Source: Comamonas sp. (lineage in GTDB: Bacteria; Pseudomonadota; Gammaproteobacteria; Burkholderiales; Burkholderiaceae_C). Taken from it: 8,160 nt of DNA. Below the pieces are notes generated by a model. It saw only the letters and a program-made list of their open reading frames with translations, was not told the origin of the DNA and did no database searches. Positions 1 to 8,160 of this stretch are shown here, piece by piece. Made by a program: the position numbers and the translations under genes. The stretch spans positions 1-8,160 of the forward strand of contig JAHAYB010000374.1 in NCBI GenBank assembly GCA_018384835.1. Reading direction: 5' to 3'. Positions within the stretch are counted from its first letter, which is position 1. Each line of letters begins with the position of its first letter.

Positions 1-2064
<2,064 letters not shown>

Positions 2065-2097
2065 GCTCAATGACCTCAATAAAGTTTGATACGGCCA

Positions 2098-2126
2098 AGT
2101 ATAAGAATCTGCGCTGTGCTGGTTCA
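2098..2126 (-). promoter_or_regulatory. Sigma-70-like promoter for nadE-glnB
   Basis: Read on the minus strand, TATACT (plus-strand 2098-2103) matches the -10 consensus at five of six bases. A weaker -35, TGAACC (2121-2126), lies 17 bases upstream, which is the optimal spacing. Transcription would start near 2091, leaving a leader of about 27 bases with GAGG before the ATG at 2064. This placement supports the 2064 start over the longer reading frame. The -35 matches only about three of six bases, so an activator or an extended element may contribute. Confidence 0.5.
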
Positions 2127-2155
2127 GGGATTGCAGCGCTTGTGCTCCAGCGCCC

Positions 2156-2184
2156 CTTGAAGCGCCTGATAGTGTCCCTAAATA
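2156..2184 (+). promoter_or_regulatory. Candidate sigma-32-like promoter upstream of grpE
   Basis: CTTGAA at 2156-2161 matches the heat-shock -35 core exactly. It is followed after 13 bases by TCCCTAAATA (2175-2184), an approximate match to the CCCCATNTA -10. The resulting leader would be about 190 bases, which is long. A second candidate lies nearer the gene: CTTTTG (2321-2326), 14 bases, then CCCCTTATTT (2341-2350). It has a better -10 and a poorer -35, and would give a leader of about 30 bases. Heat-shock control of grpE is expected from family knowledge; which site is used cannot be decided from the sequence. Confidence 0.35.
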
Positions 2185-2382
2185 CCCCCGCAAGCCCATC
2201 GGGGTGGCAGCGATTGCCGATGCGCTGCGCTTTACCGTAGCACCGCGTAGCGCGGCCAAGCTAAGTGCAGTTGCAGTTGCAGCCGCTTTAGCAAAACGCA
2301 CAGCCCTTTATTGCTAGTGCCTTTTGCCTTTCGCCTCTTGCCCCTTATTTGATGGATATCCAGCCCCTTGCAGCACCTTCCC

Positions 2383-2934
2383 ATGACTGAAGCACACAAC
2401 CCCCTCTACACCCCCACCGATGCCAGCCCTGAAGAAATCGAAGCCGCCATGGCCGCCAATCTAGGCGATGAAATGCAGCGCTTGCACGCCGAGCTGGCCG
2501 AACTCAAAGCCAAAAACGCCGACTTGGCAGACCAATACCTACGCGCCAAAGCCGAGGCCGAGAACATGCGCCGCCGCGCGGACGATGAAGTCAGCAAAGC
2601 GCGTAAATTTGGCATCGAGAGCTTTGCCGAAAGCCTGCTGCCTGTCTGCGACAGCCTAGATGCGGCTCTGTCCATTGAAAACGCCAGCGCCGAGCAACTC
2701 CTCGAAGGCACCCAGGCCATGCAGCGCCAGCTTTTGCACGCGCTAGAGCGCAACAAGCTCATCGTTATCGCGCCTACCGTAGGCGATAAGTTTGACCCCC
2801 ACCAGCACCAAGCCATCAGCATGGTGGCCGCAGCGCAAGAGGCCAACACCGTCGTCACCTTGCTGCAAAAAGGCTACCTGATTGCCGACCGCGTGCTGCG
2901 CCCAGCCTTGGTTACGGTTGCTGCACCGCAATAA
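2383..2934 (+). CDS. grpE: GrpE, nucleotide exchange factor for DnaK
   Basis: GrpE is a cytosolic dimer that opens the DnaK nucleotide-binding domain to release ADP, resetting the Hsp70 cycle, and acts as a thermosensor. The 183-residue protein has the usual parts. There is an acidic, disordered N-terminus containing [13 protein letters not shown] long coiled coil at about 30-85 is rich in Leu, Ala and Glu and includes [18 protein letters not shown], the best conserved GrpE stretch. A four-helix bundle segment follows ([14 protein letters not shown]). The C-terminal beta wing contains [10 protein letters not shown] and [18 protein letters not shown] chose the ATG at 2383. An in-frame TTG at 2368 would add MQHLP, but no good Shine-Dalgarno sequence precedes either codon. 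The dnaK gene begins 99 bases after the stop and has its own promoter candidate, so grpE may be transcribed both with dnaK and alone. Confidence 0.97.
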   Translation: MTEAHNPLYTPTDASPEEIEAAMAANLGDEMQRLHAELAELKAKNADLADQYLRAKAEAENMRRRADDEVSKARKFGIESFAESLLPVCDSLDAALSIENASAEQLLEGTQAMQRQLLHALERNKLIVIAPTVGDKFDPHQHQAISMVAAAQEANTVVTLLQKGYLIADRVLRPALVTVAAPQ

Positions 2935-2968
2935 ATAGCTTGAAACTTGGGGCTTAACCCCTAGCTAT
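2935..2968. repeat. Inverted repeat between grpE and dnaK
   Basis: ATAGCT at 2935-2940 is the exact inverse of AGCTAT at 2963-2968. Nested inside, GGGG (2949-2952) pairs with CCCC (2958-2961) around the loop CTTAA. The element begins directly after the grpE stop codon. No T-run follows, so it is not a standard intrinsic terminator. It coincides almost exactly with the heat-shock promoter candidate, so it could act as DNA (an operator) or as RNA structure at the 3' end of grpE transcripts. Confidence 0.55.
2939..2967 (+). promoter_or_regulatory. Sigma-32-like (RpoH) promoter for dnaK
   Basis: CTTGAAA at 2939-2945 fits the RpoH -35 core exactly. After 13 bases from CTTGAA comes CCCCTAGCTA (2958-2967), close to the CCCCATNTA -10. 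Spacing is near that of the E. coli dnaK P1 promoter (14 bases between the same cores). Transcription would start near 2974, giving a leader of about 60 bases with GGAG at 3021-3024, 9 bases before the dnaK ATG. This is the best heat-shock promoter match in the window. Function is inferred from sequence similarity alone. Confidence 0.55.
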
Positions 2969-3033
2969 CGCACAGTTCTTATTCCAATTTCATCCAATTT
3001 CACTCTTATTTTCCTGATACGGAGCAACACACA

Positions 3034-4986
3034 ATGGCAAAAATTATCGGTATTGACTTGGGTACAACCAACTCTTGCGTAGCCATCATGGAGGGTAACA
3101 ACACCCGCGTTATCGAAAACAGCGAAGGCGCACGCACCACCCCCTCCATCATCGCCTACCAAGAAGATGGCGAAATTTTGGTGGGTGCATCGGCCAAACG
3201 CCAAGCCGTCACCAACCCTAAAAACACCATCTACGCCTCCAAGCGCCTGATTGGCCGCAAGTTTGAAGACAAAGAGGTACAAAAAGACCTGGACCTGGCT
3301 CCCTTTGCCATCGTCAAGGCCGACAACGGCGACGCTTGGGTTGAAGTGCGTGGCCAAAAACTCGCCCCGCCGCAAATCAGCGCCGAAGTGCTGCGCAAAA
3401 TGAAAACCACCGCCGAGGACTTCCTGGGCGAAGAGGTGACCGAGGCCGTTATCACCGTGCCGGCCTACTTCAACGACGCGCAGCGCCAAGCCACCAAAGA
3501 CGCAGGGCGTATTGCCGGTCTGGAAGTCAAACGCATCATCAACGAACCCACCGCTGCGGCGCTGGCCTTTGGCCTGGATAAAGTGGGCAAGGGCGACCGC
3601 AAAATTGCGGTGTACGACTTGGGCGGCGGTACGTTTGACGTATCCATCATCGAAATTGCTGATGTCGATGGCGAAAAACAATTTGAAGTGCTGGCCACCA
3701 ACGGCGACACCTTCCTAGGCGGCGAAGACTTTGACCAGCGCATCATTGACTACATCATCAGCGAGTTCCAAAAAGAGCAGGGCGTGGACCTCTCTAAAGA
3801 CGTGCTGGCCTTGCAGCGCCTCAAAGAAGCGGCAGAGAAAGCCAAAATCGAGCTTTCCTCCAGCACCGCCACCGACATCAACCTGCCCTACATCACAGCA
3901 GATGCCACCGGCCCCAAGCACTTGGCACTCAAGCTCACCCGCGCCAAGCTAGAAAACTTGGTGGACGACCTGATTGAGCGCACCATCGCCCCCTGCCGCA
4001 CCGCCATCAAAGATGCCGGGCTGGCCGTGGCCGACATCCAAGACGTGATTTTGGTCGGCGGCATGAGCCGGATGCCCAAGGTGCAAGAAACGGTCAAAGA
4101 ATTCTTTGGCCGCGACCCACGCAAAGACATCAACCCCGACGAGGCCGTGGCCGTAGGCGCTGCCGTGCAAGGCCAGGTGCTCTCGGGCGACCGCTCTGAC
4201 GTGTTGCTGCTGGACGTGACCCCGCTATCTCTGGGCATTGAAACCCTGGGCGGTGTCATGACCAAGATGATTACCAAAAACACCACCATCCCCACTAAGT
4301 TTGCGCAAACCTTCTCCACCGCTGAAGATAACCAGCCTGCCGTGACCATCAAAGTCTTCCAAGGCGAGCGCGAAATGGCCTCGGGCAACAAAGCGCTGGG
4401 CGAATTCAATCTGGAAGGCATTCCTGCTGCGCCGCGTGGTGTGCCCCAAATTGAGGTGGCTTTTGACATTGATGCCAACGGCATCTTGCACGTCAGCGCC
4501 AAAGACAAGGGCACGGGTAAGGAAAACAAAATCACCATCAAAGCCAGCTCTGGCCTGTCTGAGGACGAAATCCAGCAAATGGTCAAAGACGCTGAATTGA
4601 ACGCCGCAGAAGACAAGAAAAAGCTAGAACTGGTGCAAGCGCGTAACCAAGGCGAAGCCGCTGTTCACAGCGTGCAAAAAAGCCTGACCGAGCATGGTGA
4701 CAAACTCGACGCGGCAGAAAAAGAAGCGATTGAAGCGGCCATGAAAGCGCTGGAAGAAGCCCTCAAAGGCGAAGACAAAGAAGCCATTGATGCCAAAACC
4801 GAAGCATTGATGAGCGCCAGCCAAAAGCTGGGCGAAAAAGTCTATGCCCAAGCACAGGCCGAAGCCGCCGCTGCCGGCGCAGGCACGGGGGCAGAGGGCG
4901 CTGCGGGCGCTTCAGCCAACGCCCAGCCCGCTGGCGCACATGATGACGACATCGTGGACGCTGAAGTCAAAGAAGTGAAGAAGTAA
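3034..4986 (+). CDS. dnaK: DnaK, Hsp70 chaperone
   Basis: DnaK is the ATP-driven cytosolic chaperone that binds exposed hydrophobic segments and works with DnaJ and GrpE. It also restrains sigma-32 in proteobacteria. The 650-residue protein is full length. The nucleotide-binding domain (1-388) contains GIDLGTTNS at 6-14, the [10 protein letters not shown] phosphate loop at 195-204 with Thr200 (E. coli Thr199), and [10 protein letters not shown] at 341-350. The interdomain linker VLLLDVTPL is at 390-398. The substrate-binding beta domain follows, and a helical lid starts near 505. The tail is Ala/Gly-rich and ends in the acidic [14 protein letters not shown] motif, a GrpE/DnaJ-era conserved end. 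The start is supported by GGAG 9 bases upstream and by the invariant [10 protein letters not shown] start. It lies between grpE and dnaJ and is preceded by a sigma-32-like promoter. Nothing in it looks truncated or altered. Confidence 0.99.
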   Translation: MAKIIGIDLGTTNSCVAIMEGNNTRVIENSEGARTTPSIIAYQEDGEILVGASAKRQAVTNPKNTIYASKRLIGRKFEDKEVQKDLDLAPFAIVKADNGDAWVEVRGQKLAPPQISAEVLRKMKTTAEDFLGEEVTEAVITVPAYFNDAQRQATKDAGRIAGLEVKRIINEPTAAALAFGLDKVGKGDRKIAVYDLGGGTFDVSIIEIADVDGEKQFEVLATNGDTFLGGEDFDQRIIDYIISEFQKEQGVDLSKDVLALQRLKEAAEKAKIELSSSTATDINLPYITADATGPKHLALKLTRAKLENLVDDLIERTIAPCRTAIKDAGLAVADIQDVILVGGMSRMPKVQETVKEFFGRDPRKDINPDEAVAVGAAVQGQVLSGDRSDVLLLDVTPLSLGIETLGGVMTKMITKNTTIPTKFAQTFSTAEDNQPAVTIKVFQGEREMASGNKALGEFNLEGIPAAPRGVPQIEVAFDIDANGILHVSAKDKGTGKENKITIKASSGLSEDEIQQMVKDAELNAAEDKKKLELVQARNQGEAAVHSVQKSLTEHGDKLDAAEKEAIEAAMKALEEALKGEDKEAIDAKTEALMSASQKLGEKVYAQAQAEAAAAGAGTGAEGAAGASANAQPAGAHDDDIVDAEVKEVKK

Positions 4987-4997
4987 TCCCTACCACC

Positions 4998-5024
4998 ACA
5001 GCGGCGCAGACGCACAGCCGCTGT
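4998..5024 (+). repeat. Stem-loop in the dnaK-dnaJ intergenic region
   Basis: ACAGCGGC at 4998-5005 and GCCGCTGT at 5017-5024 form a perfect 8-bp stem around an 11-base loop, starting 11 bases after the dnaK stop. There is no T-run behind it, so simple intrinsic termination is unlikely. Such hairpins after dnaK can stabilise the upstream message or reduce read-through into dnaJ, helping set a higher DnaK than DnaJ level. That role is an inference. The rest of the 131-base gap is GC-rich and shows no clear promoter. Confidence 0.6.
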
Positions 5025-5117
5025 CCGCCGCGCCCGCCCTGAGCTGCCGCCCCCTTTTGTGGGCACAGCGCCAGAAGCTGCGCGGCGTTTTGTCTTTAAG
5101 GGTTATAGAGAGCAGCC

Positions 5118-6266
5118 ATGTCTAAACGTGATTTTTACGAAGTGCTAGGGGTGGGCAAAACCGCCTCTGAGGACGACATCAAAAAGGCTTACCGCAAGCT
5201 GGCCATGAAGTACCACCCCGACCGCAACCAGGGGGACAAGGCCAAAGAGGCGGAAGAGCAGTTCAAAGAAGTCAAAGAGGCATACGAAATCCTCTCCGAC
5301 AGCAAAAAACGCGCCGCCTACGACCAATACGGCCACGCTGGCGTGGACCCCAATATGCGCGGCGGCATGGGCGGCGGCGCTGGCGCAGAAGGCTTTGGCG
5401 GCTTTGCCGAAGCATTTGGCGATATTTTTGGCGACATGTTTGGCGGCACACGCAGCGGCGGTGCGCGTGGTGGCCGCCAGGTCTATCGCGGCAACGACCT
5501 GAGCTACGCCCTAGAAATTACGCTAGAAGAAGCCGCCAAGGGCAAAGCCACCGAAATCCGCATTCCCAGTTGGGATACCTGTGACACCTGTCACGGCAGC
5601 GGAGCCAAGCCCGGCACCCAGCCCAAAACCTGCACCACCTGCGGCGGCAATGGCTCGGTGCAAATGCGCCAGGGCTTTTTCAGCGTGCAACAAACCTGCC
5701 CGCACTGCCGGGGCACGGGCAAAGTCATTCCTGAGCCTTGCACCGGCTGCCATGGCCAGGGCAAAGTCAAACGCCACAAAACACTGGAAGTCAAAATCCC
5801 AGCGGGTATTGATAGCGGGATGCGCATTCGCAGCACAGGCAATGGCGAGCCAGGTGTCAACGGCGGCCCCCCAGGCGACCTGTATATTGAAATCCGCATC
5901 AAAGAACACGACATCTTTGAGCGCGATGGCGACGACCTGCACTGCCAAGTTCCCGTCAGCTTTATCACCGCAGCGCTAGGCGGCGAAATTGAAGTGCCCA
6001 CCCTGCAAGGCAAAGCGGCCATCGATATCCCCGAGGGTACTCAGGCGGGCAAGCAGTGTCGCCTGCGCGGCAAGGGCATCAAGGGCGTGCGTGCCAGCTA
6101 CCCCGGCGACTTGTACTGCCACATCGTGGTGGAAACACCGGTCAAACTCACCGAGTACCAGCGCGGCCTGTTGCGCCAGCTTGAAGATTCGCTGAAAAAA
6201 GGCGGCTCCAAGCACTCACCCAGCGGCGAGGGCTGGACGGATAAGCTCAAGCGCTTCTTCAGTTAA
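5118..6266 (+). CDS. dnaJ: DnaJ, Hsp40 co-chaperone (class A)
   Basis: DnaJ delivers unfolded substrates to DnaK and stimulates its ATPase. The 382-residue protein has all parts of a class A Hsp40. The J domain (about 4-70) carries the essential HPD at 33-35. A Gly/Phe-rich linker runs from about 73 to 125 ([18 protein letters not shown]). The zinc domain has four CxxCxGxG repeats: CDTCHGSG with Cys155/158, CTTCGGNG with Cys172/175, CPHCRGTG with Cys194/197 and CTGCHGQG with Cys208/211. All eight zinc ligands are present. C-terminal substrate-binding beta domains follow ([32 protein letters not shown]), with a dimerisation end near 340-382. AGAGAG-like purine-rich sequence lies just 5 bases before the ATG, so initiation strength is moderate. 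It sits 131 bases after dnaK in the same direction and is probably co-transcribed. Confidence 0.98.
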   Translation: MSKRDFYEVLGVGKTASEDDIKKAYRKLAMKYHPDRNQGDKAKEAEEQFKEVKEAYEILSDSKKRAAYDQYGHAGVDPNMRGGMGGGAGAEGFGGFAEAFGDIFGDMFGGTRSGGARGGRQVYRGNDLSYALEITLEEAAKGKATEIRIPSWDTCDTCHGSGAKPGTQPKTCTTCGGNGSVQMRQGFFSVQQTCPHCRGTGKVIPEPCTGCHGQGKVKRHKTLEVKIPAGIDSGMRIRSTGNGEPGVNGGPPGDLYIEIRIKEHDIFERDGDDLHCQVPVSFITAALGGEIEVPTLQGKAAIDIPEGTQAGKQCRLRGKGIKGVRASYPGDLYCHIVVETPVKLTEYQRGLLRQLEDSLKKGGSKHSPSGEGWTDKLKRFFS

Positions 6267-6318
6267 ATTCAGCAAAATCCCCGCTGTGCCTTTATGCCTA
6301 CTTTAGGAATCTTGCCCC

Positions 6319-6558
6319 ATGACCGATAGCCCCAAGTTTGACCAAGAAGTCGATGCCCGTGGCCTGAACTGCCCCTTGCCCATTTTGAAGGCCAAGAAAG
6401 CCCTCTCTCAAATGGAAAGTGGCCAGCTCCTGCGCGTGCTGGCCACCGACAGCGGCTCACTGGCCGACTTTCAAGCCTTTGCCAAGCAAACCGGCAACGA
6501 GCTGGTGCAGCAAGAGACGCAAGGGCAGGAATACATCCACCTGCTGCGCCGACGCTAG
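6319..6558 (+). CDS. TusA-family sulfur carrier protein
   Basis: TusA-family proteins are small two-layer alpha/beta proteins that carry a persulfide on a conserved cysteine. E. coli TusA passes sulfur from IscS to TusBCD for 2-thiolation of tRNA wobble uridine. Relatives (YedF, YeeD) serve other sulfur or selenium routes. This 79-residue protein has DARGLNCPLPILKAKKAL at 12-29, with Cys18 in a CPxP motif and Asp44 (LATDSGS) near the active site, and a C-terminal beta strand ending EYIHLLRRR. E. coli TusA has CPEP; here it is CPLP, common in betaproteobacterial family members, so strict orthology is uncertain and I give no symbol. AGGA lies 10 bases before the ATG. It follows dnaJ by 52 bases with no terminator seen, and rsuA starts 21 bases after its TAG stop. 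Read-through from the chaperone operon is possible. Confidence 0.92.
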   Translation: MTDSPKFDQEVDARGLNCPLPILKAKKALSQMESGQLLRVLATDSGSLADFQAFAKQTGNELVQQETQGQEYIHLLRRR

Positions 6559-6579
6559 GCACAGGCAGCGAGCACAGCA

Positions 6580-7320
6580 ATGCAGTTGCAAGATATTTTG
6601 TACTCCCAAGGCTTTGGCATTCGGCGCGTGTGCTCTGGCCTAGTGCAACAAGGGCTGGTGCAAGTGTGGGATGGGGCGGCGCAAGGCTTTCGCACCATCA
6701 CCGACTCTAGCCAGCGCTTTAGCCCAGAGGGCTTGCGCTTTTGCGTACAAGGCCAAGAGTGGCATTACCAAGCCAAAGCCTACCTGATGCTGCACAAGCC
6801 CGCTGGTACGGAGTGCTCGCAAAAGCCATCGGCCTGGCCCAGCATCTACACCTTGCTACCCGCCCCGCTGCGCCAACGCCCCAGCAAAGGCGCGGTGCAA
6901 GGCGTGCAAGCGGTAGGCCGCCTAGACCAAGACACCACGGGGCTGATTTTGCTCAGTGACGATGGGCAGTTTATCCACCGCCTTAGCGCCCCTAAACGGC
7001 AAATGCCCAAAGTCTATCGCGTTACCACCAAGCACCCCATTACAGCGGCCATGGTGCAAAAGCTGTGCCAAGGCGTGGTGCTGGACGACAGCCCGCGCCC
7101 CGTGCAAGCCCAAGCCTGCGAGCAACTGGCCGATTGCCAACTGGACTTGACCCTAACCGAGGGCAAATACCACCAAGTCAAGCGCATGTTGGCCGCAGTG
7201 GGCAATCGGGTGGAGCAGCTACACCGCTGGCAAATTGGCCAACTGTGCTTACCCGTTGATTTGCCCCCCGGCCAGTGGCGTTGGCTCAGTCAGGCGGACT
7301 TGCAAGCGCTGGGTTTGTAA
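6580..7320 (+). CDS. rsuA: RsuA-type 16S rRNA pseudouridine synthase
   Basis: RsuA converts U516 of 16S rRNA (E. coli numbering) to pseudouridine during 30S assembly. The 246-residue protein starts with an S4 RNA-binding domain (1-60; ILYSQGFGIRRVCSGLVQQG). The catalytic core contains YLMLHKPAGTECS at 68-80, the signature GRLDQDTTGLILLSDDG at 113-129 with catalytic Asp116, the HRLSAPKR segment, and the closing motif EGKYHQVKRMLAAVGN at 194-209 followed by LHRWQIG. E. coli RsuA has 231 residues and shows the same block order; the extra residues sit mainly before GRLD, around 97-110. RluE, RluB and RluF belong to the same superfamily, but the C-terminal pattern and length fit RsuA best. The Shine-Dalgarno sequence is weak. 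It starts 21 bases after the TusA-like gene, so the two are probably co-transcribed and end at the terminator near 7415. Confidence 0.9.
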   Translation: MQLQDILYSQGFGIRRVCSGLVQQGLVQVWDGAAQGFRTITDSSQRFSPEGLRFCVQGQEWHYQAKAYLMLHKPAGTECSQKPSAWPSIYTLLPAPLRQRPSKGAVQGVQAVGRLDQDTTGLILLSDDGQFIHRLSAPKRQMPKVYRVTTKHPITAAMVQKLCQGVVLDDSPRPVQAQACEQLADCQLDLTLTEGKYHQVKRMLAAVGNRVEQLHRWQIGQLCLPVDLPPGQWRWLSQADLQALGL

Positions 7321-7414
7321 TTTTGCACACAAGCCCTTGCAGATGTTTTAACGTTGCAAATGCGGTGGGGCTGCCCGCCTGGGGCTAAGCTAGCGCATGG
7401 CATTCACAGCAGCG

Positions 7415-7444
7415 CAGCCGCCCTAGAGTTGAGGCGGCTGTTTT
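7415..7444 (+). terminator. Intrinsic terminator after rsuA
   Basis: CAGCCGCC at 7415-7422 pairs perfectly with GGCGGCTG at 7433-7440 around a 10-base loop, followed at once by TTTT at 7441-7444. The stem is 8 bp and six of its pairs are G-C. It lies 94 bases after the rsuA stop and 46 bases before the next gene. A second GC-rich hairpin, GGTGGG/CCCGCC with loop GCTG, lies at about 7363-7378. This marks the end of the upstream plus-strand unit, so the next gene needs its own promoter or partial read-through. Confidence 0.75.
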
Positions 7445-7490
7445 GCGGTGCTTTATTTCCCCACACTGCATTTTCACAGGAGACATTCCT

Positions 7491-7898
7491 ATGCAAACCA
7501 CCACCTACCTTGAAATGGCCGATGCCCAAACCATCGCCACCGCCGCCCTGGCCGAAGCACAAAAAAACAATTGGCTGGTCACGATTGCCATCGTCGATGC
7601 AGGCGGCCACCTGCTTTGGCTCCAGCGCATGGATGGCGCTGCCCCTCTTTCCTCCCATATTGCACCGGCCAAAGCCCACGCTGCCGCACTGGGTCGGCGC
7701 GATACCAAGGGCTATGAAGACATGATTAACAATGGCCGCACTTCGTTCTTGAGTGCCCCCACCATTGAAGGGCTGCTAGAGGGCGGCCTTGCCATCATCC
7801 ACCAGGGGCAGTGCATTGGTGCGGTTGGTGTCTCGGGTGTGAAATCCAACGAAGATGCGCAAATTGCGCAGGCGGGCATTGCGGCTTTGGGGCTGTAA
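7491..7898 (+). CDS. GlcG/HbpS-family small protein (DUF336)
   Basis: Members of this family (Pfam haem-degrading/DUF336) include GlcG of glycolate loci and HbpS, an extracellular haem-binding sensor partner of Streptomyces. In most bacteria the role is unknown. This 135-residue protein has the usual pattern: an N-terminal helix (ADAQTIATAALAEAQKNNW), then VTIAIVDAGGHLLWLQRMDGA at 30-50 in two overlapping pieces, the SHIAPAKAHAAALGR helix at 55-69, and the Gly-rich core EGLLEGGLAIIHQGQCIGAVGVSG at 93-116 (in parts). No signal peptide is seen, so it should be cytosolic. The ATG at 7491 is chosen because AGGAG lies 8 bases upstream; the frame is open from 7443 but has no better start. It precedes a TAXI transporter gene by 116 bases. 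A haem or small-molecule ligand is possible, but the sequence does not settle it. Confidence 0.88.
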   Translation: MQTTTYLEMADAQTIATAALAEAQKNNWLVTIAIVDAGGHLLWLQRMDGAAPLSSHIAPAKAHAAALGRRDTKGYEDMINNGRTSFLSAPTIEGLLEGGLAIIHQGQCIGAVGVSGVKSNEDAQIAQAGIAALGL

Positions 7899-7908
7899 GC
7901 AAAAAATA

Positions 7909-7943
7909 CCAAGGGCAAACCCCGGGGCAGTTATGCCCAATGG
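7909..7943. repeat. Alternative hairpins before the TAXI gene
   Basis: TGCCC at 7934-7938 can pair with either of two GGGCA copies, at 7913-7917 or at 7925-7929. The outer pairing is extended by CCA (7909-7911) with TGG (7941-7943) across an internal bulge. The inner one makes a tight 5-bp stem with loop GTTA. CCCCGGGG at 7920-7927 lies inside. No T-run follows, so this is not a typical terminator. Whether it is a weak end signal for the GlcG-like gene or leader structure for the next gene is unknown. Confidence 0.35.
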
Positions 7944-8014
7944 AGGCAATACGGGCTTGATTTTGCGATAAGGTTGCTTATGTCTCATTACCAAATTTTT
8001 GCAGGAGTAACACC

Positions 8015-8160
8015 ATGCGTTGGATGAAAAAAATCACTATCGGGCTGGGCGTGGGTCTGGGCTTGGCATTTGCCGCAAGCAGCCCCGCACTGGCTCAAAA
8101 ACAACAATTTGTCAACGTGTTGACTGGCGGACAAAGCGGGGTGTATTACCCCATGGGCGT
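8015..8160 (+). CDS. TAXI-family TRAP transporter substrate-binding protein (N-terminal part)
   Basis: TAXI proteins are periplasmic binding proteins of tripartite ATP-independent periplasmic (TRAP) transporters, which use an ion gradient through a fused DctQM-like membrane protein. The 48 complete codons give MRWMKKIT, then a hydrophobic core (IGLGVGLGLAFAASSPALA), with a likely signal-peptidase cut after Ala27 (ALA before QKQ). The mature protein begins QKQQFVNVLTGGQSGVYYPMGV, in which TGGxSGVYYPxG is the hallmark start of the family. Full-length members have about 320 residues, so some 85% lies beyond the right edge. AGGAG at 8003-8007 lies 7 bases before the ATG. A second in-frame ATG at 8024 would shorten the n-region but leave the signal peptide usable. 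Substrate is unknown; glutamate and other organic acids are known for some members. Confidence 0.88.
   Translation, partial: MRWMKKITIGLGVGLGLAFAASSPALAQKQQFVNVLTGGQSGVYYPMG

Larger units (their letters stand above)
2065..2382. other. Divergent intergenic region between nadE and grpE
   Basis: These 318 bases separate two divergently transcribed units. The nadE-proximal side holds a minus-strand sigma-70-like promoter. The grpE side holds two plus-strand candidates resembling sigma-32 sites. A small run of three adjacent TTGCAG-like units lies at 2267-2282. The minus strand remains open through most of the region in the nadE frame. The implied peptide is Ala/Ser-rich and unlike NadE, so I treat it as chance coding potential in GC-rich DNA. 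I see no CIRCE element (the HrcA operator, TTAGCACTC and its inverted copy), no hrcA and no RNA gene. Confidence 0.6.

Noticed and set aside
2267..2282. Three TTGCAG-like units in a row
   Set aside because: Too short to be a meaningful repeat array, iteron or CRISPR; probably a chance slippage product.
2368..2382. TTG start for grpE, adding five residues
   Set aside because: ATG at 2383 is the normal choice; no ribosome site favours the TTG, though none strongly favours the ATG either.
2965..3681. Minus-strand 238-residue open frame opposite dnaK; similarly 3888-4616 (242 residues)
   Set aside because: They lie fully antisense to an unmistakable dnaK, show no family motifs, and reflect codon bias in GC-rich DNA.
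7323..7349. TTGCAC ... TTTAAC as a promoter for the GlcG-like gene
   Set aside because: The -10 is poor, and the strong terminator at 7415-7444 lies downstream of it and would stop the transcript.
7443..7490. Upstream extension of the GlcG-like gene
   Set aside because: It overlaps the terminator tail and lacks a Shine-Dalgarno sequence; AGGAG before 7491 and family alignment favour the shorter form.
7953..7970. Sigma-54-like GG-N10-GC arrangement before the TAXI gene
   Set aside because: Only the GG and GC doublets fit; the TGGCAC half is poorly matched, and such doublets occur often by chance.

Overview
The window looks like a chromosomal segment of a betaproteobacterium, most likely Burkholderiales and close to Comamonadaceae. 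This rests on GC-rich coding sequence, a grpE-dnaK-dnaJ cluster with typical betaproteobacterial proteins, a TAXI-type TRAP binding protein, and a PII gene following nadE. I assign no genus. I see no tRNA, rRNA, CRISPR array, insertion sequence or phage gene.

Layout. Positions 1-2064, minus strand: a two-gene unit, nadE (NAD+ synthetase) followed by a PII signal protein gene (glnB type) whose last few codons lie off the left edge. Positions 2065-2382: a divergent intergenic region with a good sigma-70-like promoter for nadE and candidate heat-shock promoters for grpE. Positions 2383-6266, plus strand: the Hsp70 machine grpE-dnaK-dnaJ. A sigma-32-like promoter embedded in an inverted repeat starts 5 bases after the grpE stop, and an 8-bp stem-loop lies between dnaK and dnaJ. 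Positions 6319-7320: a TusA-family sulfur carrier gene and rsuA (16S rRNA pseudouridine synthase), closed by a clear intrinsic terminator at 7415-7444. Positions 7491-7898: a small GlcG/HbpS (DUF336) gene. From 8015 to the right edge: the secretion signal and first residues of a TAXI-family TRAP transporter binding protein.

How the genes work together. GrpE, DnaK and DnaJ form the nucleotide exchange factor, Hsp70 and Hsp40 of one folding cycle. TusA-like and RsuA both belong to RNA-modification themes, but their pairing may be only positional. PII and NadE join nitrogen/carbon sensing to NAD production. The most unusual point is in NadE: the C-terminal synthetase half is intact, but the N-terminal glutaminase half has lost all three residues of the Glu-Lys-Cys triad (Ala46, Gln122, Glu156 in this protein). 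The enzyme should therefore be unable to take nitrogen from glutamine by itself, although it keeps the two-domain length of a glutamine-dependent enzyme. Apart from that, the window is mostly conserved housekeeping sequence, and I see no clear new multi-gene system.
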